Shown here: positions 1-9,038 of the stretch, one piece after another
Layout of the letters: each line of letters starts with the position of its first letter
How positions within the stretch are numbered: position 1 is the first letter of the stretch
Assembly: GCA_021464415.1 (NCBI GenBank)
Contig: CM038467.1
Location: forward strand, 13,099,411 to 13,163,410
Reading direction: 5' to 3'
Length of the DNA stretch: 64,000 nucleotides
DNA from: Lonicera japonica
Lineage: Eukaryota > Streptophyta > Magnoliopsida > Dipsacales > Caprifoliaceae
Made by a program: the position numbers and the translations under genes
The notes under the pieces: generated by a model
What the model saw: the letters and a program-made list of their open reading frames with translations, nothing else
What the model was told of the DNA's origin: nothing
Database searches by the model: none

Positions 1-1243
1 GAGAGAGAGCGCAACGGTAGGTTGGTTATATTTTGCAAGTATATATATATACTTATATTAAATATTGTACTACGTTGGATCAATATGGATTTATGGATTA
101 CTTTTTAAGGAGGGTTAAAGTGACTCATACATACGTATGTGTGATTACTGATTAGTTGATATATTAGAATAATCATAAAATAATTACGATCCTAGACGTA
201 ATAAAATACGTTACTCCTACTCCACATGCACTCTACTCTTTTTATTACTCTCTAGCTCATCAATTTTGTTTAAAATTGAAAATTTTATAATTTTGAATCC
301 AAAATCTGATTTTAATAAAATATGTATATTCAAAACCTATTAATCAAGATCAATAAAATAAGAAATATTGTAATTATAAAATTATGTAAAACTTTTTTCA
401 AGAAAAGCTATTGAATATTTACCCTTACGGACATATTTGTTGTGTTTGTACATCATTATTCAAATGATACAGTTTGCCCAAATAAAAAAAAAATGACATA
501 GAAGAATTCAGAAATATCTATTATAATGTTCAAGGGAAAAAACTTACTCTTCCATATCGATGGGGCCGGTGTGCGCAATCTTATCAATCAAATATTTTTA
601 CAATTTTCAAACCAAGTTAAAATGATCAATTTTGAAATATAACAAATACGAGATCGTTCATACCGGGTTTTTTTTTTTTAACCCAAACCGAATACAAGAT
701 TTAAGTTTTACTTATTCAAAATGTATCAATTTAATTAGTTTTGTTCGTGCAATTGATTTTCTACACACCCCTAAATATAATTATCACAACCTTCTTAAAT
801 CTAGCATCAACAAATTAATTTTAACTCCGTGAAAATTTACCATTTTCTAGAATAGAAAAAATGAAAATGAGATTAAGATAAAACAAAAAAGTGGATACGG
901 TCAACGAAAAGGGTTCTTTTGGATATGATTTTTTCTTGGCTATTACAACGTTTCCAACCCAATAGACATACATATCCGAATTTGCCCTTTTTGTGGATGC
1001 CTTACGTTTTTGTGGACGTTAATTATTTCAAACCTACTGGGATTACATAGTTATTTTTGTCATATTGTGAGGTCTTATATATTTGGCGGTGTTACTATTT
1101 GAAATTTTTACCTTGGTCTATGAAAGTTATCACCAAAATAGTAAAACAGCCTCACGCATGCAAGCATGCATGCTACCTGCCTGTCATTAATGCTAGGTTT
1201 AAAAATTTGTTAGACAAGAAAAGTCTAGAACTTTCATTTCTCA

Positions 1244-1270
1244 CTAGCTTGCAATCCGTGCGATGCACGG
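1244..1270 (-). mobile_element. Helitron-like 3' terminus
   Basis: Read on the minus strand, a 6-bp stem with a 3-nt loop (CCGTGC/GCACGG, positions 1256-1270) is followed after 8 nt by CTAG and then a T, which is the usual 3' end of plant Helitrons (hairpin, then CTRR, inserted between A and T). The element would extend to the right. No matching 5' TC end was recognised, so only the terminus is annotated. Confidence 0.45.
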
Positions 1271-1701
1271 GTGCCTTACAAATTTTTAAAAATATATTTA
1301 TACATGTGTATCGTCTAAATATTAAGATTATATTAAATGGTGTAAAATATATTTTCACAGGAAAAAGAAAAATAGAAAAGTAAGATATAGACGTATATTT
1401 CTCTATAAATATGTAAAATGCTTTAATTAACTTATGTTCATGATATATAGTTTTGCAATTTAATTTTAACATAATTATTTACTTGAGTTTGTAGATGAGA
1501 TATGTATGCATGTATAAACCATATATATTTTAGAAACAATATACATGGAATATCAAATGAAGAAATATAAATTATAAAGTACATTTCAAGAAAGGTGAAT
1601 TAAGTGCATAAATAATTAATAAAAGTGAGTAAAGACACTATGTGCAATTTATAAATTAATTAAGCGAACTTAAATCAACCTTTGTAAATTAAAATAAAGG
1701 G

Positions 1702-1703
<2 letters not shown>

Positions 1704-1758
<55 letters not shown>
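1704..1758. repeat. (TA)n microsatellite
   Basis: An almost uninterrupted TA dinucleotide run of about 55 bp in AT-rich intergenic DNA. Confidence 0.95.
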
Positions 1759-1765
<7 letters not shown>

Positions 1766-3918
1766 GCAATAATTGGTGTGTTACCTGTTAAATGTTTGAT
1801 TTCCACCTTTGTTGCATCTATCCATTTGTTAAAATACTATGTGCAATTTAAATGAACAATTTGCATCTCGGAAAATATGAAGTTGAAATAAATTAATATT
1901 CTTGCAGAATTATAGAAAATAGGAGAACTTGTATGAACCTATATGATACACAAAATGTGTTAAAATTATATATTAATACTGAGAAAGCATAATGGCGGTT
2001 TTAGCTAAGAGGATGATGAAGAAGGAACGGCCATAGAAATTCAACAAATGGGATTATGGTGTATATAGAAACGAAAGTAAAGTGAATTAGGAAATAAATG
2101 CATATAAGGAAAGGAAGATTAAGAGATAATCTTGTATAGGGGAGAGAATTAATTAAGGGAAATATATTGGAGTACAAAATCAAAGGGTGCAGTAATTAAT
2201 GTAACATTAAATGATCTACTTCCTTAGTTTTACATATATGTTATAGATTTATACTTTTTGAATGAATGGAAACGAAACTAACACCCTTTCTCTAATTTGA
2301 TCCTTAATAAAATATTTGTTTCATCTTTGTTACGAAATATTCTTACTACCGATTTAAAATGATACTAATTCTCGTTCAGGAAATCAATGTGTTAATAAAC
2401 ATTATATTGTTTCAATAAAAAATGACCATGCATTGTGTGGAACTAAAATAATGGTGACTTCTAAACAAATTTTTAATCCTTAAAAGGTAATGATAAAAGT
2501 AAGGTAAAGTGTAGCTTCACCACAGCATACATATATGTATTGTGATAATTGTATACCATATTCAAATGATAGTACGTACGTACACATGTGGTGGTGAGAT
2601 TACTCACACAATTTCAAGACACACAAAAACCCTAAACATATATAGTCAAATACAACACTCATTCCACAGTTCATGCATCGTCTACTCTTTCATTGCACTT
2701 TATCTCTCATTAATTTTGTTTAAAATATAAATGTGTAACTTTAAATAAAATAAATAAATTTTATAAAAGATATATATATATATATATATAAAACCTAAAA
2801 ATAAAGATCAATAAAACAATATGCATCGTGACCGTAAAATTATGTAAAAAATCAAGAAAAACCATTGAATAATACATTTAAGGGCATATTTTATGTATAT
2901 GTATATTACTAGTCATCTCAATATATTGTATCTACAGGTTTTCAAGGTATGTCAATCCAGTTTTCTGACCATTTTCAAATTTTACTAATAGTGAATTGGA
3001 CTATTTTGATATATGACCCTGACTGTAATTTGCTAAAAAAATCCAAGGTTAGAATAAAAAGGGAAAAAACGCAATATAAGTAAAAGAGTCTTCAAAAAAT
3101 GAAAAATGAGGTAATTCATTTGGTCTGGTTTTTAATTTTTTAAAATTGAAGACTCAAAATAGATCAGATTTTAATCGTATTACCTTAAGAAAAATAATTC
3201 AATCCGATAATCTGACGGATTGTAAATAATCAAATCCATATCCGAACTTGTGAGCTTAATGGATCTATAATCTGATCCTAATTTGAAAAAGTAATTTTTC
3301 ATTTTGAACTAAAGAATACTAAATAAATAATATAATCTTCAACTGCGAACAAAGAAATTCATAAAAGATTTGCTACGTATATTTTATTTGATCAACACAA
3401 ATTTTAATAAAATAAGATATTAAAAAGAATAATTTGAAAAGTTTTTTTTTTTTTTTTCAGTAATGAAATTTGAAATGAGACTCTTTAAAATAGAAAGTTA
3501 ATTTTACTGTTTTGTTAGAGTTAATTTTATTATGTGACTCTAAAAAAAATCACATTTTAATATTTTAAATAACTTATTAAAGATGCTCTAAAAACACACG
3601 ACCAAACAAAATGTCAATTTATGATCATTCATTATTTTATATTTTTTAATTAAATCTTATTTATTTCCAGATTTCAGGGTATACGTATTAAACACAAAAG
3701 CAAGTATTGCATTCTCACGAATTTTCTTTTCTATCTCTTCATATTTCTTTCAACCCATACACGCAAGGACGTCACCCTCTCACACTCACACTCACACTCA
3801 CACATTGTCTCGCGCGTACGCTGACTGTTCCGGCGCTGCTCCATAACCTCTGTTGCCTTCGCACTCCTCTCCTCTCTCCTCTGCACCAAATGGAAGAGCC
3901 CTCTCATCCCCCACCACT

Positions 3919-3928
3919 ATTTATACTG
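3919..3928 (+). promoter_or_regulatory. Possible TATA box of the 332-aa gene
   Basis: TATTTATACT lies about 140 bp upstream of the ATG at 4067. It sits in CT-rich leader-like sequence with (CACACT)n repeats at about 3780-3800, a composition common in plant promoter and 5' UTR regions. Position and composition are the only support. Confidence 0.35.
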
Positions 3929-4066
3929 TATATCTTCATCAGCCATTCAGCCCTCAAACAAAACCCAAAGCCTTGTGCCTCAAACCACAAACCACCGCAG
4001 CTTTCTTCACCAGGCTAGGTCCTTCACATTTCTGGCAATCTTACACACTAGCTCCCACACCCAAAT

Positions 4067-5065
4067 ATGAGTCTGTTCAGGCTTATTTCAACCATTGTTA
4101 ACCCAGTTCGAAAAGTAAGATCTTATTCCTCCATCATCCGTCCATACATTTTTCCTAATGTTCAAAAAGTCCCATATCGCTTTTCTTGCAAGCGATTGTA
4201 CTCATCTAATGAGCAAAAAATGCCATTAGATGACGTTGGGTTGATCCTATGCGGATTGAAGCTGGAAAAGGAGCATAAGAAGGGCGAGAAGGAGGTGGAG
4301 CAGCATAAGGAGGGGGATAAGGAGGAGAATAAGGATGAGGAGGAGAGTGAGGAGGAGAATGAGGAGGAGAGTGAGGAGAAGAAGGTTCATGATGAAGAAG
4401 ATGACTGGGAGAAGAAATTCAGCGAGTTGATGTCGGGGGACTTTAGGAGGCGCAATGAAATCTTGTGTCGATTTCTGCAGAGTGAACCGGTTGAAATTGA
4501 AGAAGTGGACGATCTCCCTCCTGGTCGCACGCAACTCGTGATGAGCACCCATCACGAGAAAATGGTGAAGAAGCTACTTAGTGAAGGTAAGTTGAGTCCC
4601 AGCGAAATCCCAATGGATCGTCTAAAAGATATTTTTACTAATTTTGTGTTGGTGGCAAGTAGCACGGAACTCGCGGTCAAACTTGCTGTTGTGCTGAAAA
4701 ACGTGGCTACGAAAGGTCCGAGTGCAGCGATGAGCAATATTTGGGACAAATTCTCATTGCATCCCAATAATTTTGTTTGTATGAGTAAAGATGATTACAA
4801 GAAACTTATAAATTTTAGTGATCATTTAAAAATTGTTGTTGATCTTTTGGTTACTCGTGAAAATGAGGAGAAAGGGAAAGGCGGTGGGAAAGCTGGTGGT
4901 GAGAAGAAGGAGGAGGAGGAGGAGAAAAGAGAGGAGGAGGAGAAGGAGAAAGGTGGTGGGAAGGCCGGTGGCGAGAAGGAGGAGGAGGAGGGGGAGAAAA
5001 AGGAGGAGAAAAGAGAGGAGTCTGACTCTGAAACTCAAACCTTGGGATCGTATGATGATGAATGA
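4067..5065 (+). CDS. Unknown protein, probable mitochondrial presequence, acidic repeats
   Basis: This is a single-exon frame of 332 codons that I do not recognise. Residues 1-50 are rich in Arg, Ser and Tyr and almost free of acidic residues, and end in RLYSS, which looks like a mitochondrial targeting peptide. Residues about 68-115 are very rich in Glu and Lys (EEESEEENEEESEEKK type). Residues about 117-278 are an ordinary, probably helical globular region beginning near DDWEKKFSELMSGDF, with no known catalytic motif. The C-terminal 50 residues contain a duplicated block, GGGKAGGEK followed by acidic/basic runs, and end in LGSYDDE. The start is the first ATG after a CT-rich leader. No interruptions are visible. 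It could be a mitochondrial regulatory or structural protein, but that is only an inference from the N terminus. Confidence 0.7.
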   Translation: MSLFRLISTIVNPVRKVRSYSSIIRPYIFPNVQKVPYRFSCKRLYSSNEQKMPLDDVGLILCGLKLEKEHKKGEKEVEQHKEGDKEENKDEEESEEENEEESEEKKVHDEEDDWEKKFSELMSGDFRRRNEILCRFLQSEPVEIEEVDDLPPGRTQLVMSTHHEKMVKKLLSEGKLSPSEIPMDRLKDIFTNFVLVASSTELAVKLAVVLKNVATKGPSAAMSNIWDKFSLHPNNFVCMSKDDYKKLINFSDHLKIVVDLLVTRENEEKGKGGGKAGGEKKEEEEEKREEEEKEKGGGKAGGEKEEEEGEKKEEKREESDSETQTLGSYDDE

Positions 5066-5077
5066 TTTGAACACTAC

Positions 5078-5138
5078 GCTCTTTCTTTCTTTCTTTCTTT
5101 TTATTTTATTTTATTTTATTTTTATTTTTATTTTTATT
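5078..5138. repeat. (CTTT)n and (TTTTA)n microsatellite
   Basis: Pyrimidine-rich simple repeats immediately after the stop codon of the 332-aa gene, probably within its 3' UTR. Confidence 0.85.
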
Positions 5139-5708
5139 GCTGAGAGGGAGATTGTAAAAGTGCTGAAGATAGTCTTATTTTAGTAGACGCTTTTTTTGGT
5201 GATCTTGTAATGGCAATGGGGATCAATATATACGAAATTTCCTCTTTACTCTTGATTTTAATCTCATTACCCCCTTTTAAAATGGGGAGATCCTCTCTGA
5301 TTATATTTGTTGTTTTTATCACTTAAAAGATTTAGTTTCAAGAAATCCTATTTGGTCCTATTAAAGACTTAGAAATCATTTGAAGCTTCAATTGCGTTCT
5401 TTCCAAATCGAGAGAAAATGCTAGAACTGAACTTATCTGTGGGTATTGAAAATTTTGCATTAAATTTTTTTTTGGAGCCAGTGCATATATAAGGTTCCTA
5501 CATATTGCAAGGTCTAGAAAAGACCTTAGTTTTCGGGTAACTGGCACTTGAAACGATGAAAACTTTGGACATATTCAAACCTCATCCCCTTTATTTGTTT
5601 CACAAAACGTTTTATTTTTCTGGGTATTAATTCCTAGTAAGGCTTTAGTCGTCCAGAGATGTGTGTGAAGGGGTCAAACTTGTGGTTAGTCACTTAGTCA
5701 GGTTCATA
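5139..5708. other. Intergenic, no gene seen
   Basis: Sequence between the 332-aa gene and the LTR retrotransposon. The first part is probably the 3' UTR and terminator region of the gene. No coding frame or repeat boundary was recognised. Confidence 0.5.
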
Positions 5709-5713
5709 ATGGG
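5709..5713. repeat. Target-site duplication ATGGG, left copy
   Basis: ATGGG directly precedes the 5' LTR and is matched exactly by ATGGG at 9328-9332 directly after the 3' LTR. Five base pairs is the usual size for LTR retrotransposons, so both ends of the element are fixed. Confidence 0.9.
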
Positions 5714-6002
5714 TGTTAGAAATGATGATATTGAATGATGATATTCTCCAACATAAATTAGCATTATTATTTGTAATTATTAAAGTTTAGAATTATTCTT
5801 CTTTTCCTTTATTCCCTCCTCCATGTTTCCCTCCTTGTCTCCTCCTTTCTTCCTCATTTTAGGCTTCTTGTTTCCTTCTTTACTTGTATATATATTCATG
5901 TCAATTCCATTGTAAAAGCATGAAAATATTGTAACAATGTAATCCATTATGGAATTCTTGCTCATTATAATTTCTCTATTTCTTGTGTTGTATAATTTAA
6001 CA
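5714..6002 (+). repeat. 5' LTR, 289 bp
   Basis: Begins TGTTAGAAATG and ends TTTAACA, giving the standard TG...CA ends. It matches 9039-9327 base for base by eye. The LTR differs from that of the Copia element at 17-23 kb, although the adjoining internal ends are related. Confidence 0.95.
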
Positions 6003-6014
6003 TGGTATCAGAGG
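6003..6014 (+). other. Primer binding site, initiator tRNA-Met type
   Basis: TGGTATCAGAGG follows the 5' LTR with no gap and matches the classical plant tRNA-Met primer site. The minus-strand Copia at 17-23 kb has the same site (positions 22755-22767). Confidence 0.9.
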
Positions 6015-6330
6015 ACAACCTCGCCACTAGCCACCACGACCTCGCCACCAACCACCAGCCACCACACAACCTCGCCACCAAGCCACCACACCTATCACCA
6101 TTATCAAACAAATCAAATACGCCTCCAAACACTACTCGAATCAGACTTTACGCAGCAAACCTGTTCAAATAAAACCACGTCCAAATAATTATTATTGAAG
6201 CATTCAGCCTGGCTGGCAAGACCATCAGGTAACCACAGCTTAGTGCAAGGTTCGATTCCTACTAATAGCATTTTATTTTTCCTCTATTTCCTTACAAACT
6301 GCAACTGCCACATCATTGACACACAAGCGC

Positions 6331-6715
6331 CACGTGTCAGCCACGCCAGCGCACATGACATCCAGTCAGTGCCACGTGGCATCCAGTCAGCGCCACGTGT
6401 CCGCCACGTGACATCCAGTCAGCGCCACGTGACATCCAGTCAGCACCGCGTGGCATCCAGTCAGTGCCACGTGTACGCCACGTGACATCCAGTCAGCGCC
6501 ACGTGGCATCCAGTCAGCGCCACGTGTCCGCCACGTGACATCCAGTCAGCGCCACGTGGCATCCAGTCAGTGCCACGTGGCATCCAGTCAGCGCCACGTG
6601 TCCGCCACGTGACATCCAGTCAGCGCCACGTGGCATCCAGTCAGCGCCACGTGTCCGCCACGTGACATCCAGTCAGCGCCACGTGTCAGTCACGTGTCAG
6701 CCACGTCAGCGGTTA
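6331..6715 (+). promoter_or_regulatory. Array of about 19 G-boxes (CACGTG)
   Basis: The unit is about 21 bp, CACGTG followed by (G/A/T)CATCCAGTCAG(C/T)GC. It repeats with short spacer variants (CACGTGTCCGC) so that CACGTG occurs about 19 times in 385 bp. CACGTG is the palindromic core bound by plant bZIP and bHLH factors, and ACGTGTC/ACGTGGC are ABRE-type sequences. The array lies in the untranslated leader downstream of the 5' LTR, so it could act as a downstream enhancer for LTR transcription or for the LOB frame. The relative at 17-23 kb has a three-copy version (22348-22430). Confidence 0.85.
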
Positions 6716-7024
6716 ACGCTGTTTGCTTGCCGTCAGAATTGACGGAATATTCCAGACACCGTCAGATATATTTACAATTTCACCCCTGTACTTTCTGATA
6801 TTTCTATTCTAGCCCCTAAACCTTCTTATTTTCCTATTCTAACATCAAGAGCCGTTGATCTCATTGCACCACTCATCCACTCGTTCAACTTCCCGATTCT
6901 CTCCTCCGTCAATCCCAAGCAACACCGTCCATTTCCTCAGTCATACCATAACCGACAACCCCTAATCCATACCATAACCGACAACCCGCAAATTCCGTAA
7001 ACTCCAGACCCTCGCCATCATCAA

Positions 7025-8518
7025 ATGCCGACATCTTTTTGCTCCGACCTCGAAATTCGAAATTCAAATTTCGAGATCGGCGCCTTTAACCCTTTCACCA
7101 GCTTCCTGCCATTAAAATCAAAACACACCATCCTCACTGCAAATCACCCAATAGCACCATCCTCACTGCAAATCTCCCATTCAAATCCAATACAAACAGC
7201 CATGTCGATCAGCATACGCCAGCGAGGTACTCCATGTCCTGCCTGCTCTTTTCGCCGCAGAGCTTGTCCTCCTTCTTGTGAATCAGTTAAAATCTTTCCA
7301 AATGCGTATCATCGTCGAGATTATCACACAATCTTTTCCGTTTTCGGGGTAAAAAGTGTTGAATTCTTTTTACAACACGTACCGGATCACAAACATCGTG
7401 AAACTCTCGATTCGTTTCTCTTTGAAGCTAAGGCAAGAATCCTAAATCCTGCTGGTGGATGCGCTGCCCTCCTTACCTCTCTTGATCAAAAGCTTGAGGC
7501 TCTGCAGTCACGAATGACGGCGTTGGAGGCTCGACTGGACAGCGAGTCTCCCAGGGTTAATCCGTCATTTTCCTTTGTCCCTCCTGCAAGTTCCTCAAGG
7601 GCCAATCCATCCGACTCCCTTGCTCACCCACCAGGCTCCTTCGCTTCTCCATCCGGCTCTGGTCGACGCCGCCACCGTTCGACCGGAAAACTGCCGGAGA
7701 AATCTCCAGCCTCCAGGTCATTTGCCTACCCATCCGGCTCCTTTACTCACCCATCCGGCTCCTTTGCCTCTCCACCTGGCCCCTTTAACCCTCCTGCAAG
7801 TTCCTCAAGGGCCAATCCATCCGACTCCCTTGCTCACCCACCAGGCTCCTTCGCTTCTCCATCCGGCTTCTTTACTCACCCATCCGGCTCCTTTGCCTCT
7901 CCACCTGGCTCCTTTAACCCTCCTGCAAGTTCCTCAAGGGCCAATCCATCTGACTCCCTTGCTCACCCACCAGGCTCCTTCGCTTCTCCATCCGGCTCCT
8001 TTACTCACCCATCCGGCTCCTTTGCCTCTCCACCTGGCTCCTTTAACCCTCCTGCAAGTTCCTCAAGGGCCAATCCATCCGACTCCCTTGCTCACCCACC
8101 AGGCTCCTTCGCTTCTCCATCTGGCCCCTCAGAGAATCCTCTAGAACCTGGGGTTCTTCCGACCCAGGAAGATTTGTTGGAGCATCCTCACTACAAAAGT
8201 TTTTTAAAGCTCCTTTCATCAACCCCTGATATCCATCTACCGACCGTGAATCTTTCAGAACACGGGGATCCTCTGACAGCAGTGGATATGCCGGCATATC
8301 CGACTCTGTCAGATTACCAAGTTGCTTTGGATGGTTTCTCAAAGGGGTCTCCTCAAATTAGTTCTGTTGCGGAGGTTGCCGGATTAATGACTCCGGATTG
8401 GACTACCTTAGGAGATATAGGATACAATTCGCTCTCTGCTTCTAACTTCACTGATATCTTGAATTTTGGTGCTGATGATTCTCAGAATCCATCGCCTTTC
8501 TCTTTTTTATCTCAATAA
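7025..8518 (+). CDS. LOB-domain (LBD) protein captured in a retrotransposon
   Basis: This is an intronless frame of 497 codons. Residues 71-85 (CPACSFRRRACPPSC) fit the LOB zinc-finger signature C-x2-C-x6-C-x3-C. They are followed by a GAS-like block (around IFSVFGVKSVEFFLQ), the conserved tail (EAKARILNPAGGC) and a leucine-zipper-like coil (LDQKLEALQSRMTALEARL). LBD proteins are plant-specific DNA-binding regulators of organ boundaries and lateral organ and root development. The likely native start is the Met at 7202 (MSISIRQRGTP), because the preceding 59 residues have no LBD character. Residues about 185-370 are a Pro/Ser-rich tandem repeat with a 43-residue unit. The remainder, ending SPFSFLSQ, is acidic and hydrophobic and could be an activation region. 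LBD genes often have an intron within the domain; none is present here. Whether the protein is made is unknown. Confidence 0.85.
   Translation: MPTSFCSDLEIRNSNFEIGAFNPFTSFLPLKSKHTILTANHPIAPSSLQISHSNPIQTAMSISIRQRGTPCPACSFRRRACPPSCESVKIFPNAYHRRDYHTIFSVFGVKSVEFFLQHVPDHKHRETLDSFLFEAKARILNPAGGCAALLTSLDQKLEALQSRMTALEARLDSESPRVNPSFSFVPPASSSRANPSDSLAHPPGSFASPSGSGRRRHRSTGKLPEKSPASRSFAYPSGSFTHPSGSFASPPGPFNPPASSSRANPSDSLAHPPGSFASPSGFFTHPSGSFASPPGSFNPPASSSRANPSDSLAHPPGSFASPSGSFTHPSGSFASPPGSFNPPASSSRANPSDSLAHPPGSFASPSGPSENPLEPGVLPTQEDLLEHPHYKSFLKLLSSTPDIHLPTVNLSEHGDPLTAVDMPAYPTLSDYQVALDGFSKGSPQISSVAEVAGLMTPDWTTLGDIGYNSLSASNFTDILNFGADDSQNPSPFSFLSQ
7581..8130 (+). repeat. 129-bp in-frame tandem repeats inside the LOB frame
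   Basis: Copies start at 7581, 7791, 7920 and 8049. The last three are spaced exactly 129 bp (43 codons). The first copy contains a diverged insert encoding a basic stretch (RRRHRSTGK). The repeats encode Pro/Ser/Gly-rich segments of the SGSF...PSGSF type. All copies keep the reading frame open. Confidence 0.9.
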
Positions 8519-8660
8519 TGTGTGTTCCCTTCCTTCCGCACCACCAACACCCTCGGAAACCTCTCGCCTCTCATATCGAAACTTCAGTTTATCTCTCTAA
8601 AACCAAAACCAAAGAAAGGGCCATCATTGACTACTAGCACCACTGCTACTCTTCCACCTC

Positions 8661-8663
<3 letters not shown>

Positions 8664-8705
<42 letters not shown>
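8664..8705 (+). other. Internal 42-nt poly(A) tract after the LOB frame
   Basis: An uninterrupted run of 42 A lies about 145 nt past the LOB stop codon, followed by ACCAAAACC repeats. It resembles the end of a polyadenylated mRNA that was reverse-transcribed and joined to the element. Simple A-tract expansion is the alternative. Confidence 0.7.
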
Positions 8706-8707
<2 letters not shown>

Positions 8708-8734
8708 AAAACCAAAACCAAATTCCATTTTCTC

Positions 8735-8782
8735 GTATCCAAGCTTCGGATCCCTAAGAGCCTCCTTCAGCTTGAGGGGGGG
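8735..8782 (+). other. Extra Copia 3' end (pol tail plus polypurine tract)
   Basis: The sequence around 8737-8780 can be read as a Copia pol C-terminal tail (SKLRIPKSLLQLEGGC). It runs into a G-rich purine tract and then TGTTAAAGTAG, which looks like the start of an LTR unlike the element's own LTR. This is a second Copia 3' end buried about 255 bp upstream of the functional one, suggesting template switching with another family. Confidence 0.6.
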
Positions 8783-9024
8783 TGTTAAAGTAGATCTAAG
8801 CACATGCCTCCATGCTCCTGCACACATGCCTCCATGTTCCTGCTTCCATGCTCCACTGCTTCCGTATTCATTATGTTTTGTTCTTTAATTTCTTTAATTA
8901 TGTAATTATAATCATTATGTTCTAGATCTAGTTTTCCAATTTGTTGGAGATCATCTCATGTAGTAAAAGGACGCTTTCAGGATTTGCTTTCCAAACTCAA
9001 GCTGACCGCCCATTTGCCACCTTG

Positions 9025-9038
9025 AGTTTGAAGGGGGG
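9025..9038 (+). other. Polypurine tract
   Basis: TTTGAAGGGGGG with a short tail immediately precedes the 3' LTR. It is the expected primer site for plus-strand DNA synthesis and matches the purine tract of the Copia element at 17-23 kb (on the minus strand at 17371-17385). Confidence 0.85.

Larger units (their letters stand above)
1..3700. other. Intergenic AT-rich DNA, no gene seen
   Basis: No open frame here looks like a protein and no exon with splice sites is convincing. Two stretches, about 215-450 and about 2660-2900, are diverged copies of one another (shared strings around 'attttgtttaaaat', 'aagatcaataaaa' and 'aaaattatgtaaaa'). A third relative lies near 15300-15480. This points to an unnamed dispersed repeat family. 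Confidence 0.6.

Noticed and set aside
4247..4555. 102-codon minus-strand frame, Leu-rich, over the 332-aa gene
   Set aside because: It is the complement of the Glu/Lys-rich repeats of the plus-strand gene; the Leu-rich wording is an artefact of GAG/GAA codons read in reverse.
5780..5965. 61-codon minus-strand frame repeated at 9105-9290
   Set aside because: It occurs in both LTRs because the LTRs are identical; no protein-like features.
6331..6715. CRISPR-like or satellite array
   Set aside because: Units of about 21 bp are contiguous with no unique spacers, and the related leader in another retrotransposon shows it belongs to the element.
7575..8144. 189-codon frame (HPAPLLTHPAPLP repeats)
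   Set aside because: It is the alternative frame of the same tandem repeats in the LOB gene; the repeat unit length is divisible by three so all frames stay open.
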